DNA from: CBDUEV01 sp965366365
Lineage (GTDB): Bacteria > Actinomycetota > Acidimicrobiia > Spongiisociales > JAENVV01
NCBI GenBank assembly: GCA_965366365.1
Contig: CBDUEV010000035.1
Span: 1-30,460 of the forward strand
Direction of reading: 5' to 3'
Length of the DNA stretch: 30,460 bases
Of the stretch, positions 1 through 6,052 are shown in pieces. Position numbers and translations under genes: made by a program. The stretch's first letter is position 1. Each line of letters opens with the position of its first letter. The notes under the pieces are model-generated. The model was not told where the DNA came from. It saw nothing but the letters and a program-made list of their open reading frames with translations, and did no database searches.

Positions 1-1008
1 GGCCGGTTGGTGGTGGTGGACGACGATGCCGCCTTTCTGGCCACTCAGGACGTCTCTGTCCTCGGGAACCGGGATATCGCAGCAACGTTCCGGTGGCTGG
101 GGATCACCACGTTGGGGGCGCTCTCGCAACTGCCTCGCGCCACGGTGACCTCGCGGTTCGGAGATCTGGGATTGGAGGCTCATCGACTGGCCGCCGGTGA
201 GGGACCCCAGGCTTCTCCTCGGATGGTTCCTGAGGACGTTGCGGTCTCGCAGGACTACGAAGAGCCGCTCGACACCCTCGATCGAGTGGGGTTCGCAGCT
301 CGATCCCTGGCTCATCAACTCGTCGACAACCTTCGTCAGGTCGGAGCGGCCGCTCATCGAATCGAGGTCGAGGCGGTGACGGAACAGGGAAAGAGGCGTC
401 TTCGTGTGTGGCGAAGCGCGGACCCCTTCACCGAAGAGATGCTCGCTGAACGTGTGTGGTGGCAACTTCGTGCATGGATCGACTCGGGAGGGGTGGACGG
501 TGGCATCGTTCGGCTCCGCCTCGCGCCGGCCGATGTGTCGGGAGGGGGTCGCCAGCTTGGCTTTCTCGAAGATACCGTCGCCACGATCGAAGCAGAGAGG
601 GCTTTGGCGCGCGTGCAGAGCTTGGTGGGTCCCGAACGAGTCCTGGGTGCCCGACCGCGGGGAGGTCGTACCACAGCCGATCGCGTGCAATGGCATCGGT
701 GGGGAGAGGAGCCCGGACCGGACGCCGAAGAGGCGCCATGGCCGGGAGGTACGCCGTCGCCTTCTCCCGCCCTGGTTCCACCCAATCGACCTTCTCTCCA
801 GGTGGAGTGGGATGACGGGATGCCGGTGCGTATCAGACTGAGAAGCCGTTGGGAGCCTGTACTGAATTGGGCCGGACCTTGGCGGTTGACCGGACGATGG
901 TGGAAGGACGAGATCACCGTGGATCGCTACCAGATCGTCACGTCCGCCGGGGCACTGTTGTGTGAAGTGCAAGACGGGGTGACATGGTTGGCCGGAGTCT
1001 ATGACTAG
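1..1008 (+). CDS. imuB: ImuB-like Y-family polymerase homolog, C-terminal part (5' end outside window)
   Basis: The frame is open from base 1, so this is the C-terminal ~335 residues only. ImuB is a catalytically dead Y-family polymerase homolog that bridges the beta clamp and DnaE2 in the SOS mutasome. The visible part starts at the helix-hairpin-helix/thumb region (GALSQLPRATVTSRFG, about bases 112-160) and runs through the little-finger region. A QLGFL motif at 553-567 resembles the clamp-binding motif (QLxLF-like) at the equivalent place in actinobacterial ImuB. The C-terminus, with YQIVTSAGALLCEVQDG and ending GVYD, is the typical actinobacterial ImuB tail. The palm, where the missing catalytic acidic residues could be checked, lies outside the window. 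dnaE2 is on the same strand 5 kb downstream, separated by five genes. The family call is secure; the symbol rests on the C-terminal features and the presence of dnaE2. Confidence 0.88.
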   Translation, partial: GRLVVVDDDAAFLATQDVSVLGNRDIAATFRWLGITTLGALSQLPRATVTSRFGDLGLEAHRLAAGEGPQASPRMVPEDVAVSQDYEEPLDTLDRVGFAARSLAHQLVDNLRQVGAAAHRIEVEAVTEQGKRRLRVWRSADPFTEEMLAERVWWQLRAWIDSGGVDGGIVRLRLAPADVSGGGRQLGFLEDTVATIEAERALARVQSLVGPERVLGARPRGGRTTADRVQWHRWGEEPGPDAEEAPWPGGTPSPSPALVPPNRPSLQVEWDDGMPVRIRLRSRWEPVLNWAGPWRLTGRWWKDEITVDRYQIVTSAGALLCEVQDGVTWLAGVYD

Positions 1009-1074
1009 TCCCGGTCCTCTCAGGGGCCGTGCCCATCACGCCACGAGCCTGCGCCTCGTCGGGTGGACAGTGGT

Positions 1075-1806
1075 TCAGGATGCGGCGAGCCGGGCGTAGG
1101 TCGTTTCGACGACCTGGCGAGCCTGCTCGGTGAGGGCCCCGATGTCTTCCCGCGTCATCTCGCCGGTGAGGATCGGTTGCCCGACTTCGACGACCACATG
1201 ACCGCCGCGAACGAGCCCCCCCGGTTTCCAGACCCGGTCAGAACCGAAGATCGTCACCGGGAGGACCGGCAGCCCCCGATCGATCGCCACGGAGAATGCC
1301 CCCTTCTTGAACGTGAGCATCTCGCCGCTCCGTGAGCGGGTTCCCTCGGGGTACACCATGATGGAGTACCGGTCGCCGGAGATCACCTTGGCCGCTTCAT
1401 TCACTTCGCCATGGGCGGCGGCGCCGCGTTGGCGATCGACCTGAATCATGCCCAGGGCCCGAAGCGTGTGCCCAAAGACCGGCACATCGAACAACTCCTT
1501 CTTGGCCATGAAGCGAATGGGAAGGTCGACGGCCACGATGTTGACCGGGATATCGAGATCGGAACGGTGATTGGACACCACGACGTAGGGGAGCGACGTG
1601 TCGAGATCCTCCCCGCCCCGCCGTTCGACCGTCGACCGGGTCAACGACAGAACGATCCGCGCCCACCGCACCATGATTCGGTCCAGGATCGGCGAACGTG
1701 GGTTTCTGATGGCGACACCGAGGATGGAGAGGCAGGCCAAGCCCGTGATGGTCACTGCGGTCACGGCAACCCAAGCACTGAGGAGGAAGTGACCCACGGT
1801 CTGCAT
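1075..1806 (-). CDS. plsC: 1-acyl-sn-glycerol-3-phosphate acyltransferase (PlsC family)
   Basis: Transfers an acyl chain to the sn-2 position of lysophosphatidate at the inner membrane face in phospholipid synthesis. The 243-residue protein has an N-terminal hydrophobic segment (about residues 5-32). Block I is NHRSDLD, with catalytic H80 and D85 in HX4D spacing. YPEGTRSRSGEM at about 152-163 is block III, which binds the glycerol phosphate. VLPVTIFGSD is block IV. Length is normal for the family. The ATG at 1806 is preceded by a TACTCT -10 element seven bases upstream, so the message is probably leaderless. The gene diverges from the formyl-THF cyclo-ligase gene and converges on imuB. Exact acyl and acceptor specificity cannot be read from sequence. 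Confidence 0.9.
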   Translation of the reverse strand: MQTVGHFLLSAWVAVTAVTITGLACLSILGVAIRNPRSPILDRIMVRWARIVLSLTRSTVERRGGEDLDTSLPYVVVSNHRSDLDIPVNIVAVDLPIRFMAKKELFDVPVFGHTLRALGMIQVDRQRGAAAHGEVNEAAKVISGDRYSIMVYPEGTRSRSGEMLTFKKGAFSVAIDRGLPVLPVTIFGSDRVWKPGGLVRGGHVVVEVGQPILTGEMTREDIGALTEQARQVVETTYARLAAS

Positions 1807-1813
1807 GCAGAGG

Positions 1814-1819
1814 AGAGTA
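1814..1819 (-). promoter_or_regulatory. -10 element of plsC (TACTCT)
   Basis: TACTCT on the minus strand with seven bases to the ATG at 1806, implying transcription starts at or near the start codon. Only 13 bases separate it from the opposing -10 element of the formyl-THF cyclo-ligase gene. Confidence 0.55.
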
Positions 1820-1832
1820 GCCCGCCGCTTGG

Positions 1833-1838
1833 TAGCCT
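1833..1838 (+). promoter_or_regulatory. -10 element of the 5-formyl-THF cyclo-ligase gene (TAGCCT)
   Basis: TAGCCT lies six bases upstream of the ATG at 1845. This spacing predicts a leaderless transcript. No Shine-Dalgarno sequence is visible between it and the ATG. Confidence 0.6.
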
Positions 1839-1844
1839 GAATCC

Positions 1845-2387
1845 ATGTATCCCTCCCCAGGTTCGGACAAGACGACCTGGCGTACCTGGGCCGGTCGAGC
1901 TGCTGCGGAGCTCGATGCAGCGGCGCTGTCGCCGGTGGTCGTCGGGTATCTCCAGCAGTGGATTCAACCGCATGCCACCCTGCTGGTTTTCTCGTCCATG
2001 CCGGGGGAGGTCGACTTGTCCCCGCTGCAGCATCAGGGGCGGATGCTCATGACCCGGACCCCGCCATCGGGGCCACTCACTGTGCACGATGCCGACGCCG
2101 CTCGTGAGCTACATCCGTGGGGTTACTCCCAGCCGGTGGCCGGCGCCCCGGCGGTCGACCCGGCCGAGATCGATGTCGTGCTGGTGCCCGGTGTGGCCTT
2201 CTCCGTGACGGGGGCGAGGCTGGGACACGGGAAGGGCTACTACGACCGGCTTCTGGCGGTCCTTCGCCCGGAGAGTGAGCGAGTTGGTGTGACCTTCGAC
2301 GCCCTGGTGGTGCCGGAGTTGCCCACCGCCGCCCACGATATCGCCATGACCCATCTGGCCACCGAGTCCGGGGTTCGCGAGGTCTAG
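1845..2387 (+). CDS. 5-formyltetrahydrofolate cyclo-ligase
   Basis: Converts 5-formyl-THF to 5,10-methenyl-THF with ATP, returning the storage folate to one-carbon metabolism. The 180-residue protein carries the family's glycine-rich signature at about residues 115-135 (PGVAFSVTGARLGHGKGYYD), which forms the phosphate-binding and active-site region. SSMPGEVDLSP near 50-60 matches the substrate-binding segment. The C-terminal HDIAMTHLATESGVR resembles the conserved end of the family. Length is typical. The ATG at 1845 is chosen because the -10 TAGCCT sits six bases upstream. The gene stands alone between the divergent plsC and the convergent MFS gene. Confidence 0.9.
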   Translation: MYPSPGSDKTTWRTWAGRAAAELDAAALSPVVVGYLQQWIQPHATLLVFSSMPGEVDLSPLQHQGRMLMTRTPPSGPLTVHDADAARELHPWGYSQPVAGAPAVDPAEIDVVLVPGVAFSVTGARLGHGKGYYDRLLAVLRPESERVGVTFDALVVPELPTAAHDIAMTHLATESGVREV

Positions 2388-2470
2388 CCGCGCCACGTCG
2401 TCACCGCTTCCCGCCAGGTGCCGGCCCTGCGGTTGTTGACCTGCGCCAGCGGTGGTTGGTCGCTCGATTG

Positions 2471-3718
2471 TCACACTGCTGCCGCGCTGGGGAGGGGCCT
2501 CCGCCAGCGGGCGAGGGCGACGAGTGGAATGACGGACAGGCCAACGCCGAGCATGCTGAGCACCGCGTATGAAGAGAAGCTGACGATCAAGCCGGAGGCG
2601 AGGTTGGCGGCGCCCCCCGCAACCCAGGTGAGGGTGTCGGCCGGGCCCTGGATGTGAAGCCGCTCGGCCAGAGTGAGACCGGTCAAGAGATGCGTGCTGC
2701 CGGCGACGAAGCAGAAGTTCCATCCCATTCCCAACAAAAAGAGCGCCACGATCAAGACCGCCGGCGGAGTGTCCCCGGCCCCGACGATCGCCAGCGCACA
2801 AGCAGCCACGAGGGTCACCGAGCCGGCGACGATGGTGGCGAGGGCACCAAACCTGCTCACCAGCCACCCGGTGAGCGGCGCCACCGCAAACATGCCGAGC
2901 GTGTGGGCGGTCATGACGTAGCCGATCTCGCTCAGCGACTCTCCCGCATTGCGAAGATGGAGGGGGGTCATCGTCATCACCAGCACCATGACCAGCTGAC
3001 CGAGGGCCATCGCCGTCAGAGCCAGCTTCACCGACGGCAACGAGAACAGCGCAGCACGCGATCGTTCCGCCCCCAGATCCACGTCGCCGGTCGGGGTGGG
3101 GTCTGCAACAGCCAGCTCGAGGGGATCCGGCCGCAGCAACGCCGCGAAGGCGAGTGCTCCGAGGCCAAAGAGCAGGGTGGCGGCCGCGTAGGGTCCCACC
3201 AGGTCGTGGAGGCCGCGCGCCACGGCCAGGTCGCCGGCGGGCTCCAGGGCGAGCGGGCCGAGGACGGAGCCGATGGTGCCTGCCCAGACGATCAGGCTGA
3301 TAGCCGAGGCGCGCCGGTCGCTGGATCGAAGGTCGGCGGCCGCATAGCGGGCCAGGTGGCTCGTCGCTTGCCCGAGACCCAGCGAGAACATGCCGAGGAG
3401 GAGGAGGGGAAAGGACTCGACGATGACCGCCAGGGCGGAAACCGCCGTCCCCGATGCAGCAGTGGCATAGCCGATCGTGAACGACTCTTTCCGTCCGAGC
3501 CTCTCCGAGAGGCGGGTGAAGACCGTGGCGCCTGCCGCCACGCCAATGGTCCCCAGGGCGGCAGGCAGACCAGTCCACCGTGTCGCAGCCATCTCGCCGG
3601 CCGCCAGGGTGGCGACCGTGACAGCCATGATGAACCCGGTTCTCCCGATAGCCACGCCCGAGAACATCGCCCATACGAGTCGGGTGCGCGTGCGTTCGAT
3701 GCTCACCGAGGTCTGCAT
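2471..3718 (-). CDS. MFS transporter (probable small-molecule exporter)
   Basis: A 415-residue polytopic membrane protein with about 12 hydrophobic segments. The MFS motif A-like loop SERLGRK lies at about residues 71-77, after the second helix, and its counterpart TGWLVSRFGAL lies in the second half. A hydrophilic linker (about 205-225, PDPLELAVADPTPTGDVDLG) separates the two six-helix bundles. SDRRASAISLIVWAGTIGSVLGP near the fourth and fifth helices resembles motif C-type exporter sequences, so drug or metabolite export is more likely than uptake. This is inference; no substrate is indicated. The start at 3718 fits a TAGACT -10 six bases upstream that overlaps the stop codon of the preceding PPOX gene. 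It may therefore be transcribed both on its own and by readthrough. Confidence 0.85.
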   Translation of the reverse strand: MQTSVSIERTRTRLVWAMFSGVAIGRTGFIMAVTVATLAAGEMAATRWTGLPAALGTIGVAAGATVFTRLSERLGRKESFTIGYATAASGTAVSALAVIVESFPLLLLGMFSLGLGQATSHLARYAAADLRSSDRRASAISLIVWAGTIGSVLGPLALEPAGDLAVARGLHDLVGPYAAATLLFGLGALAFAALLRPDPLELAVADPTPTGDVDLGAERSRAALFSLPSVKLALTAMALGQLVMVLVMTMTPLHLRNAGESLSEIGYVMTAHTLGMFAVAPLTGWLVSRFGALATIVAGSVTLVAACALAIVGAGDTPPAVLIVALFLLGMGWNFCFVAGSTHLLTGLTLAERLHIQGPADTLTWVAGGAANLASGLIVSFSSYAVLSMLGVGLSVIPLVALARWRRPLPSAAAV

Positions 3719-3724
3719 CGGGGC

Positions 3725-3730
3725 AGTCTA
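3725..3730 (-). promoter_or_regulatory. -10 element of the MFS gene (TAGACT)
   Basis: TAGACT on the minus strand, six bases from the ATG at 3718. Its TAG is also the stop codon of the upstream PPOX gene. Confidence 0.5.
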
Positions 3731-4132
3731 TGACGCCGACCAGCTCCGCAGGCGCTCGATGCGGATGACGATCCACGGCCCCTCCGGCGGTTTGGCCGAG
3801 TAGTGCGTGTACTTGTCGATGAGGGCGGCGCGCAGGGTGGGCGTCGGGTCCGTCGTGATGGAGGCCGTGCCTTCCGCTCGACACCACCACAGTTGGTCCC
3901 AGTCATCGTCGTAGTGGTGGACCAGTACCGCCACGCGAGGATCGCCGCCGATATTGGTCAAGCGGACCAATTGGCGGCTCTTCTTGGGCTTGTGGTCGAC
4001 GGCGCTGACCAGCAGATCGCCTGCCAGCGCAAAGACGAACGGGACGAGGTGGGGAGTTCCGTCGGGGTTGATGGTGGCGAGGGTGCCCACCGGTGCGGTC
4101 GCCAAGTTCCGGCGCGCTGCTTCGTCGTTCAT
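3728..4132 (-). CDS. PPOX-class F420-dependent oxidoreductase-like protein (TIGR03668-type)
   Basis: A 134-residue split-barrel protein of the pyridoxamine-phosphate-oxidase-like superfamily. These proteins bind FMN or, in actinobacteria, F420. The N-terminal strand pattern GTLATINPDGTPHLVPFVFAL and the segment KPKKSRQLVRLTNIGGDPR, which supplies lysine and arginine residues for cofactor phosphate contacts, match the family. WDQLWWCRAEGTASI and the C-terminal ending WIVIRIERLRSWSAS match the TIGR03668 subfamily as I remember it. Its ATG overlaps the stop codon of the SGNH hydrolase gene by four bases (ATGA), so the two are translationally coupled. The physiological substrate is unknown. Confidence 0.8.
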   Translation of the reverse strand: MNDEAARRNLATAPVGTLATINPDGTPHLVPFVFALAGDLLVSAVDHKPKKSRQLVRLTNIGGDPRVAVLVHHYDDDWDQLWWCRAEGTASITTDPTPTLRAALIDKYTHYSAKPPEGPWIVIRIERLRSWSAS

Positions 4133-4881
4133 CGAGTAGGAAGCCGCAGAGCGGCTTCCTCCAGGCTGGGCAGCAAAGCGTCGGCCCAGATGGCGTGGCC
4201 CCGGGCGTTGACGTGAAAGAGGTCGGGCGCAAAGAGGTCGGGTTCGGTGCGGAACCGGGGGGCGGCCGTTTCTCGGATCGGGACCTTGATGATCCGATCG
4301 GACATCTCGGCCACCCGCGCGTGGACTCGTTCCATCGAATCGGCGCGAGCCCGCACCACCCAGGAAAGGGGACGGGGTAGGCGGGGGATCCCGCCCAGTT
4401 CTCCCACGCCGGTGAGGATGACGATGTGGGTCTTGTCGAGCAGTTCTGCCACCACCTGCCGAAGGTAGCGCTCGGTACGCGCCGAACGGTCACCGTGCAA
4501 CGCGTCGTTGCTGCCCGCCGTCACCACGGCGATGTCGGCCGAGGAAACGAGCGGCAGCTGCTGGCGGGCGACATCCGCTGCCCGGCTTCCCCCGATGGCC
4601 AGTGAGACGAGGTCCACGTGGTAGCGGTCGGTGAGCCGTCGGGCGGCCTGTCGGATCCAGATCTCGTCTGGGTGATCCAGTCCCGGGCCGGTCATCGTCG
4701 AATCCCCGAGGGCGACGATGCGCACCGTCGGCAGGGTGGGATCCCCGAGGCTGCCGCTGGCGTCGAGGCCCTCGAAGGACGGGAGGTCACGATTGACGAC
4801 GTAGGCCACCTGTGCGGCCAGCAGGAGCCCTCCAGCTGCCAGCGCCCTCGGTACGAGGCGGGTCTGTGTGGATTCGATCAT
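4129..4881 (-). CDS. SGNH/GDSL-family hydrolase, membrane-anchored or secreted
   Basis: A 250-residue serine hydrolase (esterase/acylesterase type). Residues 11-30 form one hydrophobic segment, either a signal anchor or a signal peptide, so the enzyme acts outside the cytoplasm. Block I is GDST with nucleophile S61. The block II glycine lies in SLAIGGSR (97-98). Block III is GSND with N125. Block V is DLFH with D220 and H223 completing the triad. The frame extends upstream to 4977, but that would overlap the divergent F420 gene. The ATG at 4881 fits a TACATT -10 eight bases upstream and begins directly with the signal segment. Coupled to the PPOX gene by an ATGA overlap. The substrate is not predictable. 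Confidence 0.85.
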   Translation of the reverse strand: MIESTQTRLVPRALAAGGLLLAAQVAYVVNRDLPSFEGLDASGSLGDPTLPTVRIVALGDSTMTGPGLDHPDEIWIRQAARRLTDRYHVDLVSLAIGGSRAADVARQQLPLVSSADIAVVTAGSNDALHGDRSARTERYLRQVVAELLDKTHIVILTGVGELGGIPRLPRPLSWVVRARADSMERVHARVAEMSDRIIKVPIRETAAPRFRTEPDLFAPDLFHVNARGHAIWADALLPSLEEAALRLPTR

Positions 4882-4889
4882 GATCAGAA

Positions 4890-4895
4890 AATGTA
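4890..4895 (-). promoter_or_regulatory. -10 element of the SGNH hydrolase-PPOX operon (TACATT)
   Basis: TACATT on the minus strand, eight bases from the ATG at 4881. It supports the shorter start for the hydrolase. Confidence 0.5.
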
Positions 4896-4923
4896 CCAAG
4901 TGTGCGATCGGTATGCATGGCGC

Positions 4924-4929
4924 TAGCGT
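4924..4929 (+). promoter_or_regulatory. Candidate -10 element of the LLM oxidoreductase gene (TAGCGT)
   Basis: TAGCGT lies 31 bases before the ATG at 4961. A GAGGAG Shine-Dalgarno sequence at 4949-4954 is six bases from the ATG, so this would be a conventional leadered transcript. Confidence 0.4.
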
Positions 4930-4960
4930 TGCCAGGCACGGCTGTTCTGAGGAGTGAACA

Positions 4961-5995
4961 ATGCGGCTTGGGCTCAATCTCGGCTACTGGGGTGCGGGGA
5001 TGAGCACCGACACGTCCCTCATCACCGAGGCCGAGCGGCTTGGATTCGATTCGGTGTGGGTGGCGGAGGCGTACGGCTCGGACGCCGTCTCGGTCCTGGC
5101 GTGGATCGGAGCGCGCACCGACACCCTCAAGCTCGGTTCTGCCATCTTCCAGATGCCGGCGCGCACCCCGGCGATGACCGCCATGACGGCGGCCACCCTC
5201 GATCGACTGTCGGGAGGTCGGCTGCTGCTCGGGCTCGGACTGTCGGGTCCACAGGTGGTCGAAGGCTGGCATGGCGTGCCCTACGGAAAGCCGCTCGGCC
5301 GCACCCGTGAGTACGTGTCGATCGTCCGGAACATCCTGGAACGGTCCGGCCCCACGGAACACCAGGGTGAGCACTATTCCATCCCGTACCAGGGGGCGGA
5401 CGCCACGGGGCTCGGCAAGGCGCTGAAACTCATCACCCACCCGCTGCGAACTCAGGTCCCGATCTATCTCGCCGCGATTGGCCCGAAGAACGTGGCACTC
5501 ACCGCCGAGATCGCCGACGGTTGGCTGCCGGTGTTCTACTCACCCGAACGAGCTTCTGAGGTGTTCGGTCCCCGCCTCGACGAGGGTTTTGCCCGGAGCG
5601 GCGATCCTGACAAGGCGGCCAGATTCGACGTGGCTCCGTCCGTGGCGGCCGTGGTCACCGACGATCTCGACGCCGGCTGGGCAACGGTGAAGCCTCAACT
5701 GGCGCTCTACATCGGGGGGATGGGCGCCAAAGGCAAGAACTTCTACCATGATCTGGCCTGCCGGTACGGGTACCAGCAAGCCGCCGACACGATTCAGGAT
5801 TCCTATCTGGCGGGTGACAAGGCGGCCGCCATTGCCGCGGTTCCCGATGAATTGGTCGACGAGCTCAGTCTGATCGGGCCCCGTGGGCGGATTGCCGAGC
5901 GCCTGGAAATGTGGGAATCGGCCGGGGTGGGGACTCTTCTGGTCTCCAGCTTCGATCCGACCACGCTACGGACCCTGGCCGAACTGGTCCTCTGA
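4961..5995 (+). CDS. LLM-class F420-dependent oxidoreductase
   Basis: A 344-residue luciferase-like TIM-barrel enzyme that uses reduced F420 as hydride donor or acceptor. The N-terminus MRLGLNLGYWG with AERLGFDSVWVAEAYGSD (about 24-41) is the first barrel strand and helix of the family. KLGSAIFQMPARTPAMTAMTA (57-77) and the RLSGGRLLLGLGLSGPQVVEGWHG segment (82-105) are highly typical of actinobacterial F420 enzymes. IYLAAIGPKN and IADGWLPVF near 168-192 match the barrel's C-terminal half. The start is fixed by GAGGAG six bases upstream. It diverges from the SGNH hydrolase gene. The substrate cannot be inferred; with the nearby PPOX gene it indicates an F420-producing host. Confidence 0.9.
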   Translation: MRLGLNLGYWGAGMSTDTSLITEAERLGFDSVWVAEAYGSDAVSVLAWIGARTDTLKLGSAIFQMPARTPAMTAMTAATLDRLSGGRLLLGLGLSGPQVVEGWHGVPYGKPLGRTREYVSIVRNILERSGPTEHQGEHYSIPYQGADATGLGKALKLITHPLRTQVPIYLAAIGPKNVALTAEIADGWLPVFYSPERASEVFGPRLDEGFARSGDPDKAARFDVAPSVAAVVTDDLDAGWATVKPQLALYIGGMGAKGKNFYHDLACRYGYQQAADTIQDSYLAGDKAAAIAAVPDELVDELSLIGPRGRIAERLEMWESAGVGTLLVSSFDPTTLRTLAELVL

Positions 5996-6011
5996 GGGAG
6001 TCGGCCGCCGG

Positions 6012-6041
6012 TCGACATATCGAACGTATGTTCGATACTAT
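6012..6041 (+). promoter_or_regulatory. SOS-controlled promoter of dnaE2 (TCGACA ... TACTAT)
   Basis: A -35-like TCGACA (6012-6017) and a -10 TACTAT (6036-6041) are separated by 18 bases. The LexA box occupies the spacer up to the edge of the -10, so repressor and RNA polymerase would be mutually exclusive. The start codon is 11 bases beyond the -10, giving a 5' leader of only a few bases. Confidence 0.75.
6020..6035 (+). promoter_or_regulatory. LexA box (SOS operator)
   Basis: TCGAACGTATGTTCGA has perfect half-sites TCGAAC and GTTCGA with a 4-base centre. This matches the Gram-positive/actinobacterial LexA consensus TCGAAC-N4-GTTCGA. It lies 17 bases before the dnaE2 ATG. I noticed no other full box in the window. 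Confidence 0.88.
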
Positions 6042-6052
6042 GGCGCGACGTC

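Noticed and set aside
1043..1059. Short inverted repeat ACGAG...CTCGT between imuB and plsC
   Set aside because: Only five base pairs with a 7-base loop and no U-tract; expected by chance in GC-rich DNA, so not called a terminator.
2109..3890. A 593-codon open frame on the minus strand
   Set aside because: It overlaps the MFS gene in another frame. The MFS frame has clear helices and motif A; this one is Arg/Gly/His-rich without family features.
4882..4977. Upstream extension of the SGNH hydrolase to 4977
   Set aside because: It would overlap the start of the divergent F420 gene, and the ATG at 4881 already has a -10 eight bases away and begins with the signal segment.
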